A stretch of 32,761 nt of DNA, taken from NCBI GenBank assembly GCA_025922875.1, contig JAICGZ010000030.1, forward strand, positions 1 through 32,761. The letters are read 5' to 3'. Made by a program: the position numbers and the translations under genes. Under the pieces are notes generated by a model. The model was not told the origin of the DNA, searched no databases, and worked only from the letters and a program-made list of their open reading frames with translations. Origin of the DNA: Pyrinomonadaceae bacterium. Its GTDB lineage: Bacteria; Acidobacteriota; Blastocatellia; Pyrinomonadales; Pyrinomonadaceae. Within the stretch, counting starts at the first letter, position 1. Every line of letters starts with the position of its first letter. Shown here one piece after another: positions 16,358 through 24,336 of the stretch.

Positions 16358-17482
16358 TTGCAAAAACTTAACGTGCTGGTTACTGGTGGCGCCGGTTTTA
16401 TCGGCTCCCATCTCGTGGATGCTCTTGTCGAGCGGGGACATCGTGTGCGGGTCGCCGATGCGCTCGTGTCGCAGGTACACGGCGAGGATGCGAAGCCTGC
16501 GTATGTAAACTCCGGAGCCGAATTCATCCAGGGTGATGTTTGCGATCGTCAAGTTGTGGATGCTGCGCTCGATGGCGTTGACGTCGTCTTTCACGAAGCT
16601 GCTGAAGTTGGTGTGGGCCAGTCGATGTACGAGATAGAGCGATACGTGCGTGCGAACGATCTCGGCACGGCTGTTTTACTCGAAGCAATCCTCGAGCGCA
16701 GGCCCCAGGTCAAAAAAATCGTGGTTGCGTCTTCAATGTCGATCTATGGTGAGGGTGCCTACACGTGCACTAATTGCGGATCTGTTGCGCCACAGCTTAG
16801 ACCCGCAGGCCAACTGCTCGAGCGCCGTTGGGAAGTGGAGTGTCCGAAGTGTGGCCGGGAGTTACAACCTGCTCCCACGACTGAAGAGAAGCCGCTCTTT
16901 CCCACCTCGGTTTATGCAGTAACAAAACAGGACCAGGAACAGTTTTGCCTGGCCGTCGGTCGATCGTATGGGATACCGGCTGTTGCGTTGCGATACTTCA
17001 ACGTCTACGGAACGCGACAAGCACTCTCGAATCCCTACACGGGTGTGTGCGCAATCTTTTCGGCGCGTTTGCTCAATGGCAACCGGCCGATGGTCTTTGA
17101 AGACGGTGAACAAACACGAGACTTCGTACACGTCAGCGACATCGTGCAGGCTAATCTTCTCGCGCTCGAGACCGATCGTGCTGACTACCAGGCGATTAAT
17201 GTCGGCACTGGTGTAGCTACATCGATTCGGATGGTCAGTCGTTTGCTGGCGGAAGGATTGGGCCAGGATTTAGAGCCGGAGATCGTTGGCAAGTATCGCG
17301 AGGGAGACATACGACACTGCGTAGCGGACATTTCAAAGGCGAAGTCGCTGCTCGGTTATGAACCTCAGGTCTCACTCGAGCGCGGAATTCCTGAACTACT
17401 CTCGTGGGTCCGCGCGCAAGCCGCGAAAGATAAGGTTGAGAGCGCCACGGCCGAACTCGAGAGCCGCCAGTTAGTTCGTTAG
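16358..17482 (+). CDS. NAD-dependent sugar epimerase with four-cysteine insert
   Basis: 374 residues, extended SDR. The NAD site is TGGAGFIGSH (9-18), the active-site segment 'SSMSIYGEG' starts at about 125, and YAVTK gives Tyr186 and Lys190. Between them is an insert with Cys137, Cys140, Cys162 and Cys165 (CTNCG and CPKCG), a probable zinc ribbon. Related SDRs with this insert have been called dTDP-L-rhamnose 4-epimerase (Tll/WbiB type), which would fit beside the rml genes; UDP-sugar 4-epimerisation is the alternative. The start is TTG 16358 with GAGGAAG just upstream, and it places the Rossmann motif normally. The TAG stop forms the edge of a family B repeat. Confidence 0.8.
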   Translation: MQKLNVLVTGGAGFIGSHLVDALVERGHRVRVADALVSQVHGEDAKPAYVNSGAEFIQGDVCDRQVVDAALDGVDVVFHEAAEVGVGQSMYEIERYVRANDLGTAVLLEAILERRPQVKKIVVASSMSIYGEGAYTCTNCGSVAPQLRPAGQLLERRWEVECPKCGRELQPAPTTEEKPLFPTSVYAVTKQDQEQFCLAVGRSYGIPAVALRYFNVYGTRQALSNPYTGVCAIFSARLLNGNRPMVFEDGEQTRDFVHVSDIVQANLLALETDRADYQAINVGTGVATSIRMVSRLLAEGLGQDLEPEIVGKYREGDIRHCVADISKAKSLLGYEPQVSLERGIPELLSWVRAQAAKDKVESATAELESRQLVR

Positions 17483-17555
17483 ACAGGATTTACAGGATTT
17501 CGCAAGATTCACAGGATCTATCTTGTAAATCCTGAAAAATCCTGTAAATCCTGTC
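17482..17555. repeat. Family B palindromic repeat, copy 1
   Basis: A perfect 19-bp inverted repeat with arms at 17482-17500 (GACAGGATTTACAGGATTT) and 17537-17555, with further inner pairs. The upstream gene's TAG stop (17480-17482) runs into the repeat edge, and the next ATG follows 8 nt after it. Confidence 0.92.
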
Positions 17556-17562
17556 CATTCTT

Positions 17563-18288
17563 ATGCAGAAAACGAGCAGATCGCGTTTGCTGGTGCTGGG
17601 CGTATGCGCGGTGTTGCCCTCATTCCTGAAACGGCCTCTCTTCCGTTTGTTCTTTGGCTACAAAATCGGTAAACGAGTACGGATCGGTCTCAGCATCATC
17701 GATGCTCGTGAATGCATCATTGACGACGACGTCAGTATCGGACATCTGAATGTCATCACGCGCGTAGAAAAGCTCAACATCAAAGATCACGTTCGTATCG
17801 GACACCTGAATGTTATTCGTGGCGGAACGGAAGTAAGCCTGGGTCGCTACGCCGAGATAATTCGGATGAACGAGATCAATTCGATCCCCGAACCTGAAGT
17901 CGTTAATCCAATCGATCCGGTATTCATCCTCGGAGATGGCAGTATCGTCACTACCGGACATAAGATAGACTTCACCGATCGCGTTGAGATCGGCCGCCGC
18001 GTCATCCTGGGTGGTCGAAACTCTTCAATCTGGACCCATAATCGCCAAAGGACAATGCCGATTACGATCGGTCCGCTGGTCTACCTGGGATCTGAGATTC
18101 GCATGGCGCCCGGAAGTGCGATACCGGCCCGATCGATTGTTGGAATCGGTTCCGTGATTACCGGGGCGTTGGCGGAAGAGGGTAAACTAATCGCCGGCGT
18201 GCCGGCCAAAACTGTCAAGGAATTAAGTACCGAGGATCAGTTTCTGATTGAACGAAAAACTCGTCCGGATCTTCCGGACGATGTTTGA
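17563..18288 (+). CDS. Hexapeptide-repeat (left-handed beta-helix) acyltransferase
   Basis: 241 residues. After a short hydrophobic N-terminus (about 8-30) there are imperfect hexapeptide turns ('IDDDVSIGHLNVI', 'IKDHVRIGHLNVI', 'IGRRVILGG', 'IGPLVYLGSEIRMAPGSAIP', 'IVGIGSVITG') and the ending 'GVPAKTVKEL' usual in this fold. 'GHKIDFTD' may supply the catalytic histidine. Most likely it O- or N-acetylates a sugar of the polysaccharide, but some such proteins are not enzymes. It is followed after 12 nt by the membrane protein gene. Confidence 0.8.
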   Translation: MQKTSRSRLLVLGVCAVLPSFLKRPLFRLFFGYKIGKRVRIGLSIIDARECIIDDDVSIGHLNVITRVEKLNIKDHVRIGHLNVIRGGTEVSLGRYAEIIRMNEINSIPEPEVVNPIDPVFILGDGSIVTTGHKIDFTDRVEIGRRVILGGRNSSIWTHNRQRTMPITIGPLVYLGSEIRMAPGSAIPARSIVGIGSVITGALAEEGKLIAGVPAKTVKELSTEDQFLIERKTRPDLPDDV

Positions 18289-18300
18289 AGTTTTAGAGTT

Positions 18301-19668
18301 ATGAACATACTTATTATCGCCGTAATGCTCGTGGTTTGCGGCGGCATTATTTCTGTAAGGCCCGTCGAAGGACCAGGAGCACTCGTGGCCTGCGCCATTG
18401 TTTCGGCGCCCACCATTTTCATCCTCGCCCGATCAGGCAAGGAGAAGACATTTCTCCTTCGTATGTTTCTCGTCGCCGTGATGGTGAGACTTATTCTCGG
18501 CACCATCATCCTCACGGGACGCATGGAAAACTTCTTCGGCGGCGACGCCATCACTTACGACAGCTTTGGTCAGTCACTAATGCTGTCCTGGCATGGCGAC
18601 GAATATCACGCGGCAAAGTACGCCGCTTTCGCTCAATCGGGCGCGGGCGCGTGGGGAATGATTTATCTCGTGGCGGCTGTTTACGAAGTGATCGGCGTCA
18701 ACAAACTCGCGATTCAGTTCATCAACGGCTCAGTTGGAGCGGCAACAGCAGTAGTTGTTTTCTATGCAGCGCAAACACTCTTTAGTAATCTGCGCGTATC
18801 GAAGTTGTCGGCGCTGCTGGTCGCCTTCTTTCCGTCGCTCATCCTGTGGTCCTCACAAGGGCTCAAAGACGCTTTGATTATTCTTGCGCTTGCGCTGTCA
18901 ATACTCGCCACGCTGCGGCTGATGGAAAAAATTACGGCTGGATATGTTTTGGTGTTGATTGCGAGTCTAATGGCCCTGCTCAGCCTGCGCTTCTACATCT
19001 TCTACATGATGAGCGCAGCGGTGGGGGGCAGTTTCATCATCGGCATGAAGACACTGAGCGCGCAGGACTTTCTGCACCGCTTTGTAGCCGTAACTGTGAT
19101 CGGACTCGCTTTCACCTGGTTTGGTGTGCTCCAGTATGCGGGACAGCAGATCGACCAGTTCGCGAATTTAAAAGCTATCCAGACGAGCCGCATCGATCAG
19201 GCTGCGGCCGGCTCGGGCTTCGCGAAAGATGTGGATATCCAAACAACTGAGGGGGCGCTCAGTGCTATTCCGCTCGGCCTGGTGTATTTGATGTTTGCGC
19301 CGTTTCCGTGGGAGTTCGAGACGCTGCGGCAAACCATCACCTTGCCGGAGATGATCGTTTGGTGGCTTGCCTTTCCGTTGTTGGTGCTTGGGTTGTGGTA
19401 CTCGATAAAGCATCGTTTGCGGCAGGTGTCGCCAATCGTAATCTTCACCACAATGCTGACGCTCGCTTATTCACTGTTCCAGGGGAACGTCGGCACCGCT
19501 TATCGTCAACGATCACAGTTGCTGGTGTTCTACTTTATATTCGTGGCCGTGGGAGCGGTGATCGTGAAGGAGAGATCGGAAGAGAAGCGCCGTCAGGCAC
19601 AACTCGCCAAGCAGGAGCTCGCGGAGCTTCAGGCAGCCCGCGTATTAGCGAGACGTAGAGCGCATTAG
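18301..19668 (+). CDS. Polytopic membrane protein, GT-C (GT39/ArnT-like) or Wzy candidate
   Basis: 455 residues with about ten hydrophobic segments and a charged coiled-coil C-terminus rich in Glu, Arg and Ala (about 418-455). A loop after the second or third helix holds 'FFGGDAITYDSFGQSL', an acidic motif placed as in GT-C glycosyltransferases, and 'FFPSLILWSSQGLKDALI' is common in GT39-like proteins. It could therefore be a polyprenyl-sugar-dependent glycosyltransferase or a second polymerase. It ends with TAG at the edge of a family B repeat and converges on the sat-cysC gene with only 39 nt between them. Confidence 0.65.
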   Translation: MNILIIAVMLVVCGGIISVRPVEGPGALVACAIVSAPTIFILARSGKEKTFLLRMFLVAVMVRLILGTIILTGRMENFFGGDAITYDSFGQSLMLSWHGDEYHAAKYAAFAQSGAGAWGMIYLVAAVYEVIGVNKLAIQFINGSVGAATAVVVFYAAQTLFSNLRVSKLSALLVAFFPSLILWSSQGLKDALIILALALSILATLRLMEKITAGYVLVLIASLMALLSLRFYIFYMMSAAVGGSFIIGMKTLSAQDFLHRFVAVTVIGLAFTWFGVLQYAGQQIDQFANLKAIQTSRIDQAAAGSGFAKDVDIQTTEGALSAIPLGLVYLMFAPFPWEFETLRQTITLPEMIVWWLAFPLLVLGLWYSIKHRLRQVSPIVIFTTMLTLAYSLFQGNVGTAYRQRSQLLVFYFIFVAVGAVIVKERSEEKRRQAQLAKQELAELQAARVLARRRAH

Positions 19669-19705
19669 ACAGGATTTACAGGAAAAGATCTTGTAAATCC
19701 TGTCT
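19667..19705. repeat. Family B palindromic repeat, copy 2, between convergent genes
   Basis: Arms of 14 bp at 19667-19680 (AGACAGGATTTACA) and 19692-19705, with AAGATCTT at the centre. It occupies the whole 39-nt gap between the convergent stop codons at 19666-19668 (plus) and 19710-19708 (minus). It could act as a two-way terminator, although it has no T-tract. Confidence 0.85.
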
Positions 19706-19707
19706 AT

Positions 19708-21411
19708 CTACTTCAGGAATCCACGGTCGCTGAGATAGTCGATAATCAACCTCGCATTTTCTTCAGCGGTGTTGTTGAGCGTTTCCAGCACCAACTCAGG
19801 ATGCACCGGCGGTTCGTAAGGATCGTCAACACCGGTGAAGTTTTTCAGTTCTCCACGTCGCGCTTTCAAATACATTCCTTTCACATCTCGCCGTTCACAC
19901 TCTTCGAGTGGTGTATTAACAAAAACTTCGATAAAGCGTTCGGCGCCGACAGCGTTTCTCACATCGTTCCGCGCGGCGCGATAAGGACTCACCGCGGCGC
20001 AGATCACTGTGCCCTGGTGCTTCACGATCTCCGCCGCAACAAAACCAATCCGCCGGATGTTTGTGTCGCGATCCTCTTTGCTGAAGCCGAGTCCGCGTGA
20101 AAGATGATGGCGCACGACATCGCCGTCGAGCAGCGTAACCTGCCGGCCAAACTCCTGTAGCAACACGGTGAGTATTTCCGCCGTAGTCGATTTGCCTGAC
20201 GCGCTCAGACCCGTAAACCAGACACAGAACCCCTGCCTGTGGCGAGGCGGATACGTGGTCGCGATTGCTTCACTTACTTCCGGTCGCACAAACCACGCGG
20301 GAAGTTCTGCGCCGCCCTCTCGATACCATTCACGCGCTTGCGTTCCTGAAAGTTGCGCCGTGGCAGCGTCTTGTTTGATCTTCCTGACGTCCTCGTAACG
20401 CTCTTCTTCCGGCAGGTAAACGAATTCGCCGAACGGCAAAACCTTCACTCCAACTTCATCCGCAAAACTTTGGACCAGTTCCTGCGCGGCGTAAGGAGGA
20501 TAAAAAGGTTTGCCACTCGAATCATTGCCGGGGCTGGCGTGATCGCGCCCGATGATCATGTGATTAGCGCCGTAGTTTCGACGGATCAGCGCGTGCCACA
20601 GAGCTTCGCGCGGGCCGGCAAGCCGCATCGCGAGGGGCAGCAGCGACAGCAGGATACGGTTTTGATCGTAGTACTTGCGTGCCAGCACTTTGTACGTGCG
20701 CACTCTGGTGAAGTAATCGATGTCGCCCGGTTTAGTCATGCCGACCACCGGATGCAACAGCAGCACGCCATTCACTTCTTCGATTGCACGCTTGGTCAAT
20801 TCTTCGTGTGCACGATGCAGGGGATTTCGGGTTTGAAAAGCGACGATATTTTCGAAGCCGCGGGTCTCGAGTTGGCTGCGCGTTTGAGCCGGAGTCAGGC
20901 GCAACTCTCGAAAATCAAAATGTTTCGGCAGGCGCAGAACTTTCAAAGGTCCGGAGATGTTTCGTTTTCCCCAGCGGTGCATCTCCGCGACCAAGGGATG
21001 GCGCTCGTCGTTAGTCCCAAAAACTTCGTGCGAAGTTTTGACAAGATCCCATTCGTAGATCTCGTCGACAGTGATCGTAGCGACAATCTCGTTGCGGGAA
21101 TCCAGTAACGAAATCTCGCGATCGAGCTTTACCGGAGCATCGTCAGCGACCGGCAGCGTAACGGGTATCGGGAATAGAGCGCCGTTGGCGAGACGCATCT
21201 CCGCGACGACGCGATCGTAATCCTGCGACCGCATGAACCGATCGAGGGGACTAAAGGCGCCGGTGGCGAGTAGTTCGAGATCGCAAATCGCGCGTCCGGA
21301 GAGATGCACACTCGGAAGTGTTTTTGCACGTTCGAGGGCCTCGAGAAGATTCTCGCGCGGGATTGTTGGATCGACGAGACTGCCGCCGAATGGTGAAATG
21401 AGTTTTGACAT
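19708..21411 (-). CDS. Bifunctional sulfate adenylyltransferase / adenylylsulfate kinase
   Basis: 567 residues in the order Sat then CysC. It makes APS from sulfate and ATP and then PAPS, the sulfate donor for sulfotransferases or for assimilation. The Sat part has a PUA-like N-terminus (1-165), the catalytic QTRNPLHRAH (193-202, with the paired His residues) and GRDHAS (288-293). The kinase part has Walker A GLSASGKST (401-409) and 'LLDGDVVRHHLSRGLGFS', so it looks active, unlike the degenerate kinase domain of fungal ATP sulfurylases. The start at 21411 is chosen because residues upstream come from a hairpin arm. It is the only minus-strand gene inside the polysaccharide genes. Confidence 0.93.
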   Translation of the reverse strand: MSKLISPFGGSLVDPTIPRENLLEALERAKTLPSVHLSGRAICDLELLATGAFSPLDRFMRSQDYDRVVAEMRLANGALFPIPVTLPVADDAPVKLDREISLLDSRNEIVATITVDEIYEWDLVKTSHEVFGTNDERHPLVAEMHRWGKRNISGPLKVLRLPKHFDFRELRLTPAQTRSQLETRGFENIVAFQTRNPLHRAHEELTKRAIEEVNGVLLLHPVVGMTKPGDIDYFTRVRTYKVLARKYYDQNRILLSLLPLAMRLAGPREALWHALIRRNYGANHMIIGRDHASPGNDSSGKPFYPPYAAQELVQSFADEVGVKVLPFGEFVYLPEEERYEDVRKIKQDAATAQLSGTQAREWYREGGAELPAWFVRPEVSEAIATTYPPRHRQGFCVWFTGLSASGKSTTAEILTVLLQEFGRQVTLLDGDVVRHHLSRGLGFSKEDRDTNIRRIGFVAAEIVKHQGTVICAAVSPYRAARNDVRNAVGAERFIEVFVNTPLEECERRDVKGMYLKARRGELKNFTGVDDPYEPPVHPELVLETLNNTAEENARLIIDYLSDRGFLK

Positions 21412-21423
21412 CAGGTGCTCAGC

Positions 21424-21429
21424 ATAGTA
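21424..21429 (-). promoter_or_regulatory. Possible -10 element for sat-cysC
   Basis: On the minus strand TACTAT lies 12 nt before the ATG at 21411, the same distance as the -10-like element of the divergent asnB gene. A TTGCGG from the hairpin repeat lies 19 nt further upstream and is only a weak -35 candidate. Confidence 0.25.
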
Positions 21430-21444
21430 ACCCAAAGCAAAGAA

Positions 21445-21514
21445 GTTTCCGCAAAGGCGCAATGGGGCAAAGCTAAGGCGGCTCCCTTTGCATCTTTGCG
21501 CCTTTGCGGGAAAC
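21445..21514. repeat. Family A palindromic repeat, copy 5, between divergent genes
   Basis: Left arm 21445-21462 (GTTTCCGCAAAGGCGCAA) and right arm 21495-21514 (TTTGCGCCTTTGCGGGAAAC). They pair apart from a 1-nt deletion in the left arm. It lies between the divergent sat-cysC and asnB genes, so here it cannot be a shared transcript terminator. Confidence 0.88.
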
Positions 21515-21519
21515 TACTT

Positions 21520-21549
21520 TTGGACAGCTTCAAGAAGGTTGGCTAATAT
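21520..21549 (+). promoter_or_regulatory. Candidate promoter of asnB with very short leader
   Basis: TTGGAC at 21520-21525, an 18-nt spacer and TAATAT at 21544-21549. The ATG at 21562 is 12 nt further, so the transcript would have only about 5 leader nucleotides. No Shine-Dalgarno site is visible, which fits leaderless translation. Confidence 0.45.
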
Positions 21550-21561
21550 AGCCCCCCGAAT

Positions 21562-23448
21562 ATGTGTGGAATCGCAGGCATCGTTCGTAACGACGGAAAA
21601 CCGGTTGACGAACAGTTGTTAGCGCGGATGAATAACGCGATTCGTCATCGCGGTCCCGACGACGATGGTTTCTACGTCAACGGGTCGGTTGGCCTCGCCA
21701 TGCGCCGCCTCGCGATCATCGATCTGAAGAGTGGCGCACAACCCATTCACAACCAGGACCGCACGTCGTGGATAGTCTTCAACGGCGAGATCTACAACTA
21801 TCTCGAACTGCGCGAGAAGTTGGAACAACTGGGACACACCTTCTACACCAACAGCGACACTGAAGCCATCGTCCACGCCTACGATCAGTTTGGAGTTGAT
21901 TGCCCCAAACACCTGCGCGGCATGTTTGCATTTGCAATCTGGAACGAACGGACGCAGGAACTTTTTCTCGCTCGCGACCGCGTTGGTAAAAAACCTATCC
22001 TGTATGCTCACGTAAACGGACAGCTCATCTTCGCTTCAGAGTTCAGCGCGCTGCTGCTTCACCCCGAAGTCAGTCGAGACATTCAACCGGAGGCGCTTGA
22101 TTACTATCTCTCCTTCATGTGCATTCCCGCGCCTTTGACTGCTTACCGCGCGATTCGAAAGCTCGAGCCGGGTCACTGGCTTCGTTGGCGCAACGGGGAA
22201 ATCGAGCGGCAGCGTTACTGGCAACCCGACTTCACTAAAAAGATCGACATTGACGAAGAAGAAGCAGGCGAACGCACGGTCGAGATTCTTCGAGATGCTG
22301 TTCGCGTGCGTTTGATGTCGGAAGTGCCGCTGGGTGCTTTTCTTTCGGGTGGTATCGACTCGAGCGCGGTCGTGGCGTTAATGAGCCAGGAGTCGAGCGA
22401 ACGTGTCAAAACCTTTTCGATCGGTTTTGAGGAACAGGATTTCAGCGAACTTCATCACGCCCGGCGCATCGCTGAACACGTCGGCGCCGACCATCACGAG
22501 TTTATTGTCCGGCCCGATGCAGTCGAGGTCTTGCCGATTCTGGTTGAACACTACGGCGAGCCTTACGCGGATTCGTCAGCAGTGCCGACCTACTACGTCG
22601 CGAAAGAAACTCGCAAGCACGTCACGGTCGCGCTCAACGGCGACGGCGGTGACGAATCGTTTGCGGGTTACGAGCGATACATCGCGATGGGACTGACTGA
22701 GAAGTACCGTAAAGTTCCATCGTTTCTGCGCGAGTCTGTGATCAAGGAGACGGTGAACCTGATCCCGAGCTCGGCGGCAACGCGCAGTCGAGTGAAATCG
22801 GCCAAGCGTTTGCTCGAAGTTGTTTCGCTGCCGCGCGTCGATCGCTACACGCACTGGATGAGCGTCTTCAACGAACAGACGAAGCAACCGCTCTATTCCG
22901 ATCTCTTTCGGCAGCAAACACAGGAAGCTGATGCAACCGGACTGCTGGCGCAGTGGTTCAAGCGAGCCAACGGGATCGGCGTCGTGGATGCGATGCTGTT
23001 GACCGATCAGATGACTTACTTGCCCAACGATCTGCTGGTGAAGGTCGACATCGCGACGATGGCTGTTTCACTCGAGGCGCGTTCGCCTTTTCTCGATCAT
23101 CACGTGATCGAGTTTGCGGCGAGTTTGCCGCAAGATCTCAAGCTGCGACGATTGACGAGCAAGTATCTTTTGAAGAAAGTGTTGCGCAAACTGCTGCCAA
23201 GCGAGAACCTTAATCGACGAAAGATGGGGTTTGGAGTTCCGATCGGGCACTGGTTCCGTGGCAAGATGCAACCGTTTCTGCGTGAGGTTGTTCTTTCAGA
23301 GAAAGCATTGCGCAGAGGTTTGTTCAAGCCTGAGGCAGTGCGGCAGCTGGTCGAGTTGCACACACGTGGCGAACGCGACTATTCGCATCAGCTCTGGACC
23401 CTTTTGATGCTTGAGTTGTGGTTCAACCGGTTTATCGATTCTCACTAA
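21562..23448 (+). CDS. asnB: Asparagine synthase-like glutamine amidotransferase
   Basis: 628 residues. Class II glutaminase domain with nucleophile Cys2 (MCGIAGIV), 'IRHRGPDDDG' and 'VFNGEIYNY'; synthetase domain with the ATP pyrophosphatase loop 'LSGGIDSSAV' (Ser262-Ser268) and 'NGDGGDESFAGY'. AsnB-type enzymes in polysaccharide clusters are thought to amidate uronic acids or other carboxyl groups, although plain asparagine synthesis cannot be excluded. It is preceded by its own promoter and followed, across a family A hairpin, by rmlA. Confidence 0.9.
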   Translation: MCGIAGIVRNDGKPVDEQLLARMNNAIRHRGPDDDGFYVNGSVGLAMRRLAIIDLKSGAQPIHNQDRTSWIVFNGEIYNYLELREKLEQLGHTFYTNSDTEAIVHAYDQFGVDCPKHLRGMFAFAIWNERTQELFLARDRVGKKPILYAHVNGQLIFASEFSALLLHPEVSRDIQPEALDYYLSFMCIPAPLTAYRAIRKLEPGHWLRWRNGEIERQRYWQPDFTKKIDIDEEEAGERTVEILRDAVRVRLMSEVPLGAFLSGGIDSSAVVALMSQESSERVKTFSIGFEEQDFSELHHARRIAEHVGADHHEFIVRPDAVEVLPILVEHYGEPYADSSAVPTYYVAKETRKHVTVALNGDGGDESFAGYERYIAMGLTEKYRKVPSFLRESVIKETVNLIPSSAATRSRVKSAKRLLEVVSLPRVDRYTHWMSVFNEQTKQPLYSDLFRQQTQEADATGLLAQWFKRANGIGVVDAMLLTDQMTYLPNDLLVKVDIATMAVSLEARSPFLDHHVIEFAASLPQDLKLRRLTSKYLLKKVLRKLLPSENLNRRKMGFGVPIGHWFRGKMQPFLREVVLSEKALRRGLFKPEAVRQLVELHTRGERDYSHQLWTLLMLELWFNRFIDSH

Positions 23449-23466
23449 GTACTTTACGAGAAGATC

Positions 23467-23539
23467 TTTCCCGCAAAGGCGCAAAGCGCTGCCGCGTTTC
23501 CAGGTTTTTTCTTTGCTCCCTTTGCGCCTTTGCGGGAAA
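23467..23539. repeat. Family A palindromic repeat, copy 6
   Basis: A perfect 20-bp inverted repeat with arms at 23467-23486 (TTTCCCGCAAAGGCGCAAAG) and 23520-23539. It is the cleanest copy in the window and lies between the asnB stop and the rmlA ribosome site. Confidence 0.93.
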
Positions 23540-23552
23540 TCTTTCGCACAAC

Positions 23553-23558
23553 AGGAGG
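23553..23558 (+). promoter_or_regulatory. Strong ribosome-binding site deciding the GTG start of rmlA
   Basis: AGGAGG at 23553-23558 lies 7 nt before GTG 23566. It is one of the few full Shine-Dalgarno sites in the window and fixes the non-ATG start. Confidence 0.85.
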
Positions 23559-23565
23559 ATAAAAC

Positions 23566-24336
23566 GTGAAGGGTGTAGTGCTAGCCGGAGGCTTGGGGAC
23601 ACGTTTGCGGCCCCTGACCTCCGTCACGAACAAACATCTGCTGCCGGTTTACGACCAGCCGATGATCTATTACCCGATCCAGACACTTGTGAATGCAGGG
23701 ATCCGGGACATTATGGTCGTCACCGGTGGCAATTCCGCCGGCGACTTCCTGCGCTTACTGGGTAACGGCAAAGCCTTCGGTCTGAAGCACCTGAACTACA
23801 CGTATCAGGAAGGCGAAGGCGGCATTGCCGAGGCTCTCTCGCTCGTAGAACACTTCGCTGCTGATGGCCCGGTCTGTGTCGTCCTCGGCGATAACATAAT
23901 CGAAGGAAACATCAGCGCTGCTGTTGCTGAATATCGAGCTCAGGGCAGCGGCGCCAAGATCATGTTGAAGAAGGTTCCCGATCCGCAACGCTTCGGAGTG
24001 CCAAAGCTCGACGGCAATCGAGTGCTTTGTATTGAGGAGAAACCGGCGAAGCCACAGTCGGATTATGCAGTCATCGGCGTTTACATGTACGACGAACAAG
24101 TCTACGACATCATTCGCTCTCTCAAACCGTCGGGCCGCGGCGAGCTCGAAATCACGGACGTCAACAATGCCTATATCACTCGCAATGAGATGACGTGGGA
24201 AGAGCTCGAGGGATGGTGGACGGACGCGGGAACGTTTGAGAGTTTGTTGCGCGCCTCGAACCTCGTGGCCGAAACCGGAGCTAACAAAATGTATTTCGAA
24301 CGTGAAGAGGTGGTTGCTAATGCCCCACGGCTTTAG
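23566..24336 (+). CDS. rmlA: Glucose-1-phosphate thymidylyltransferase, short form
   Basis: Makes dTDP-glucose from glucose-1-phosphate and dTTP, the first step of the rhamnose pathway. 256 residues, shorter than the usual RmlA of about 290, so it lacks the longer C-terminal part. The nucleotide-binding GGLGTRLRPLT (8-18), 'NKHLLPVYDQPMIYYPI', the metal-site aspartate in 'VVLGDNI' and 'EITDVNNAYI', 'GWWTDAGTFESLL' are all present. Related short enzymes may use other NTPs or sugar phosphates. It overlaps the next gene by 17 nt. Confidence 0.88.
   Translation: MKGVVLAGGLGTRLRPLTSVTNKHLLPVYDQPMIYYPIQTLVNAGIRDIMVVTGGNSAGDFLRLLGNGKAFGLKHLNYTYQEGEGGIAEALSLVEHFAADGPVCVVLGDNIIEGNISAAVAEYRAQGSGAKIMLKKVPDPQRFGVPKLDGNRVLCIEEKPAKPQSDYAVIGVYMYDEQVYDIIRSLKPSGRGELEITDVNNAYITRNEMTWEELEGWWTDAGTFESLLRASNLVAETGANKMYFEREEVVANAPRL

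Noticed and set aside
19667-19705. Classical rho-independent terminator between the convergent genes
   Set aside because: The stem is AT-rich and is not followed by a T-tract on either strand, so it is listed as a repeat with only a possible terminator role.
20353-21108. A 251-residue plus-strand open frame
   Set aside because: It lies antisense within sat-cysC, whose catalytic motifs are complete on the minus strand.
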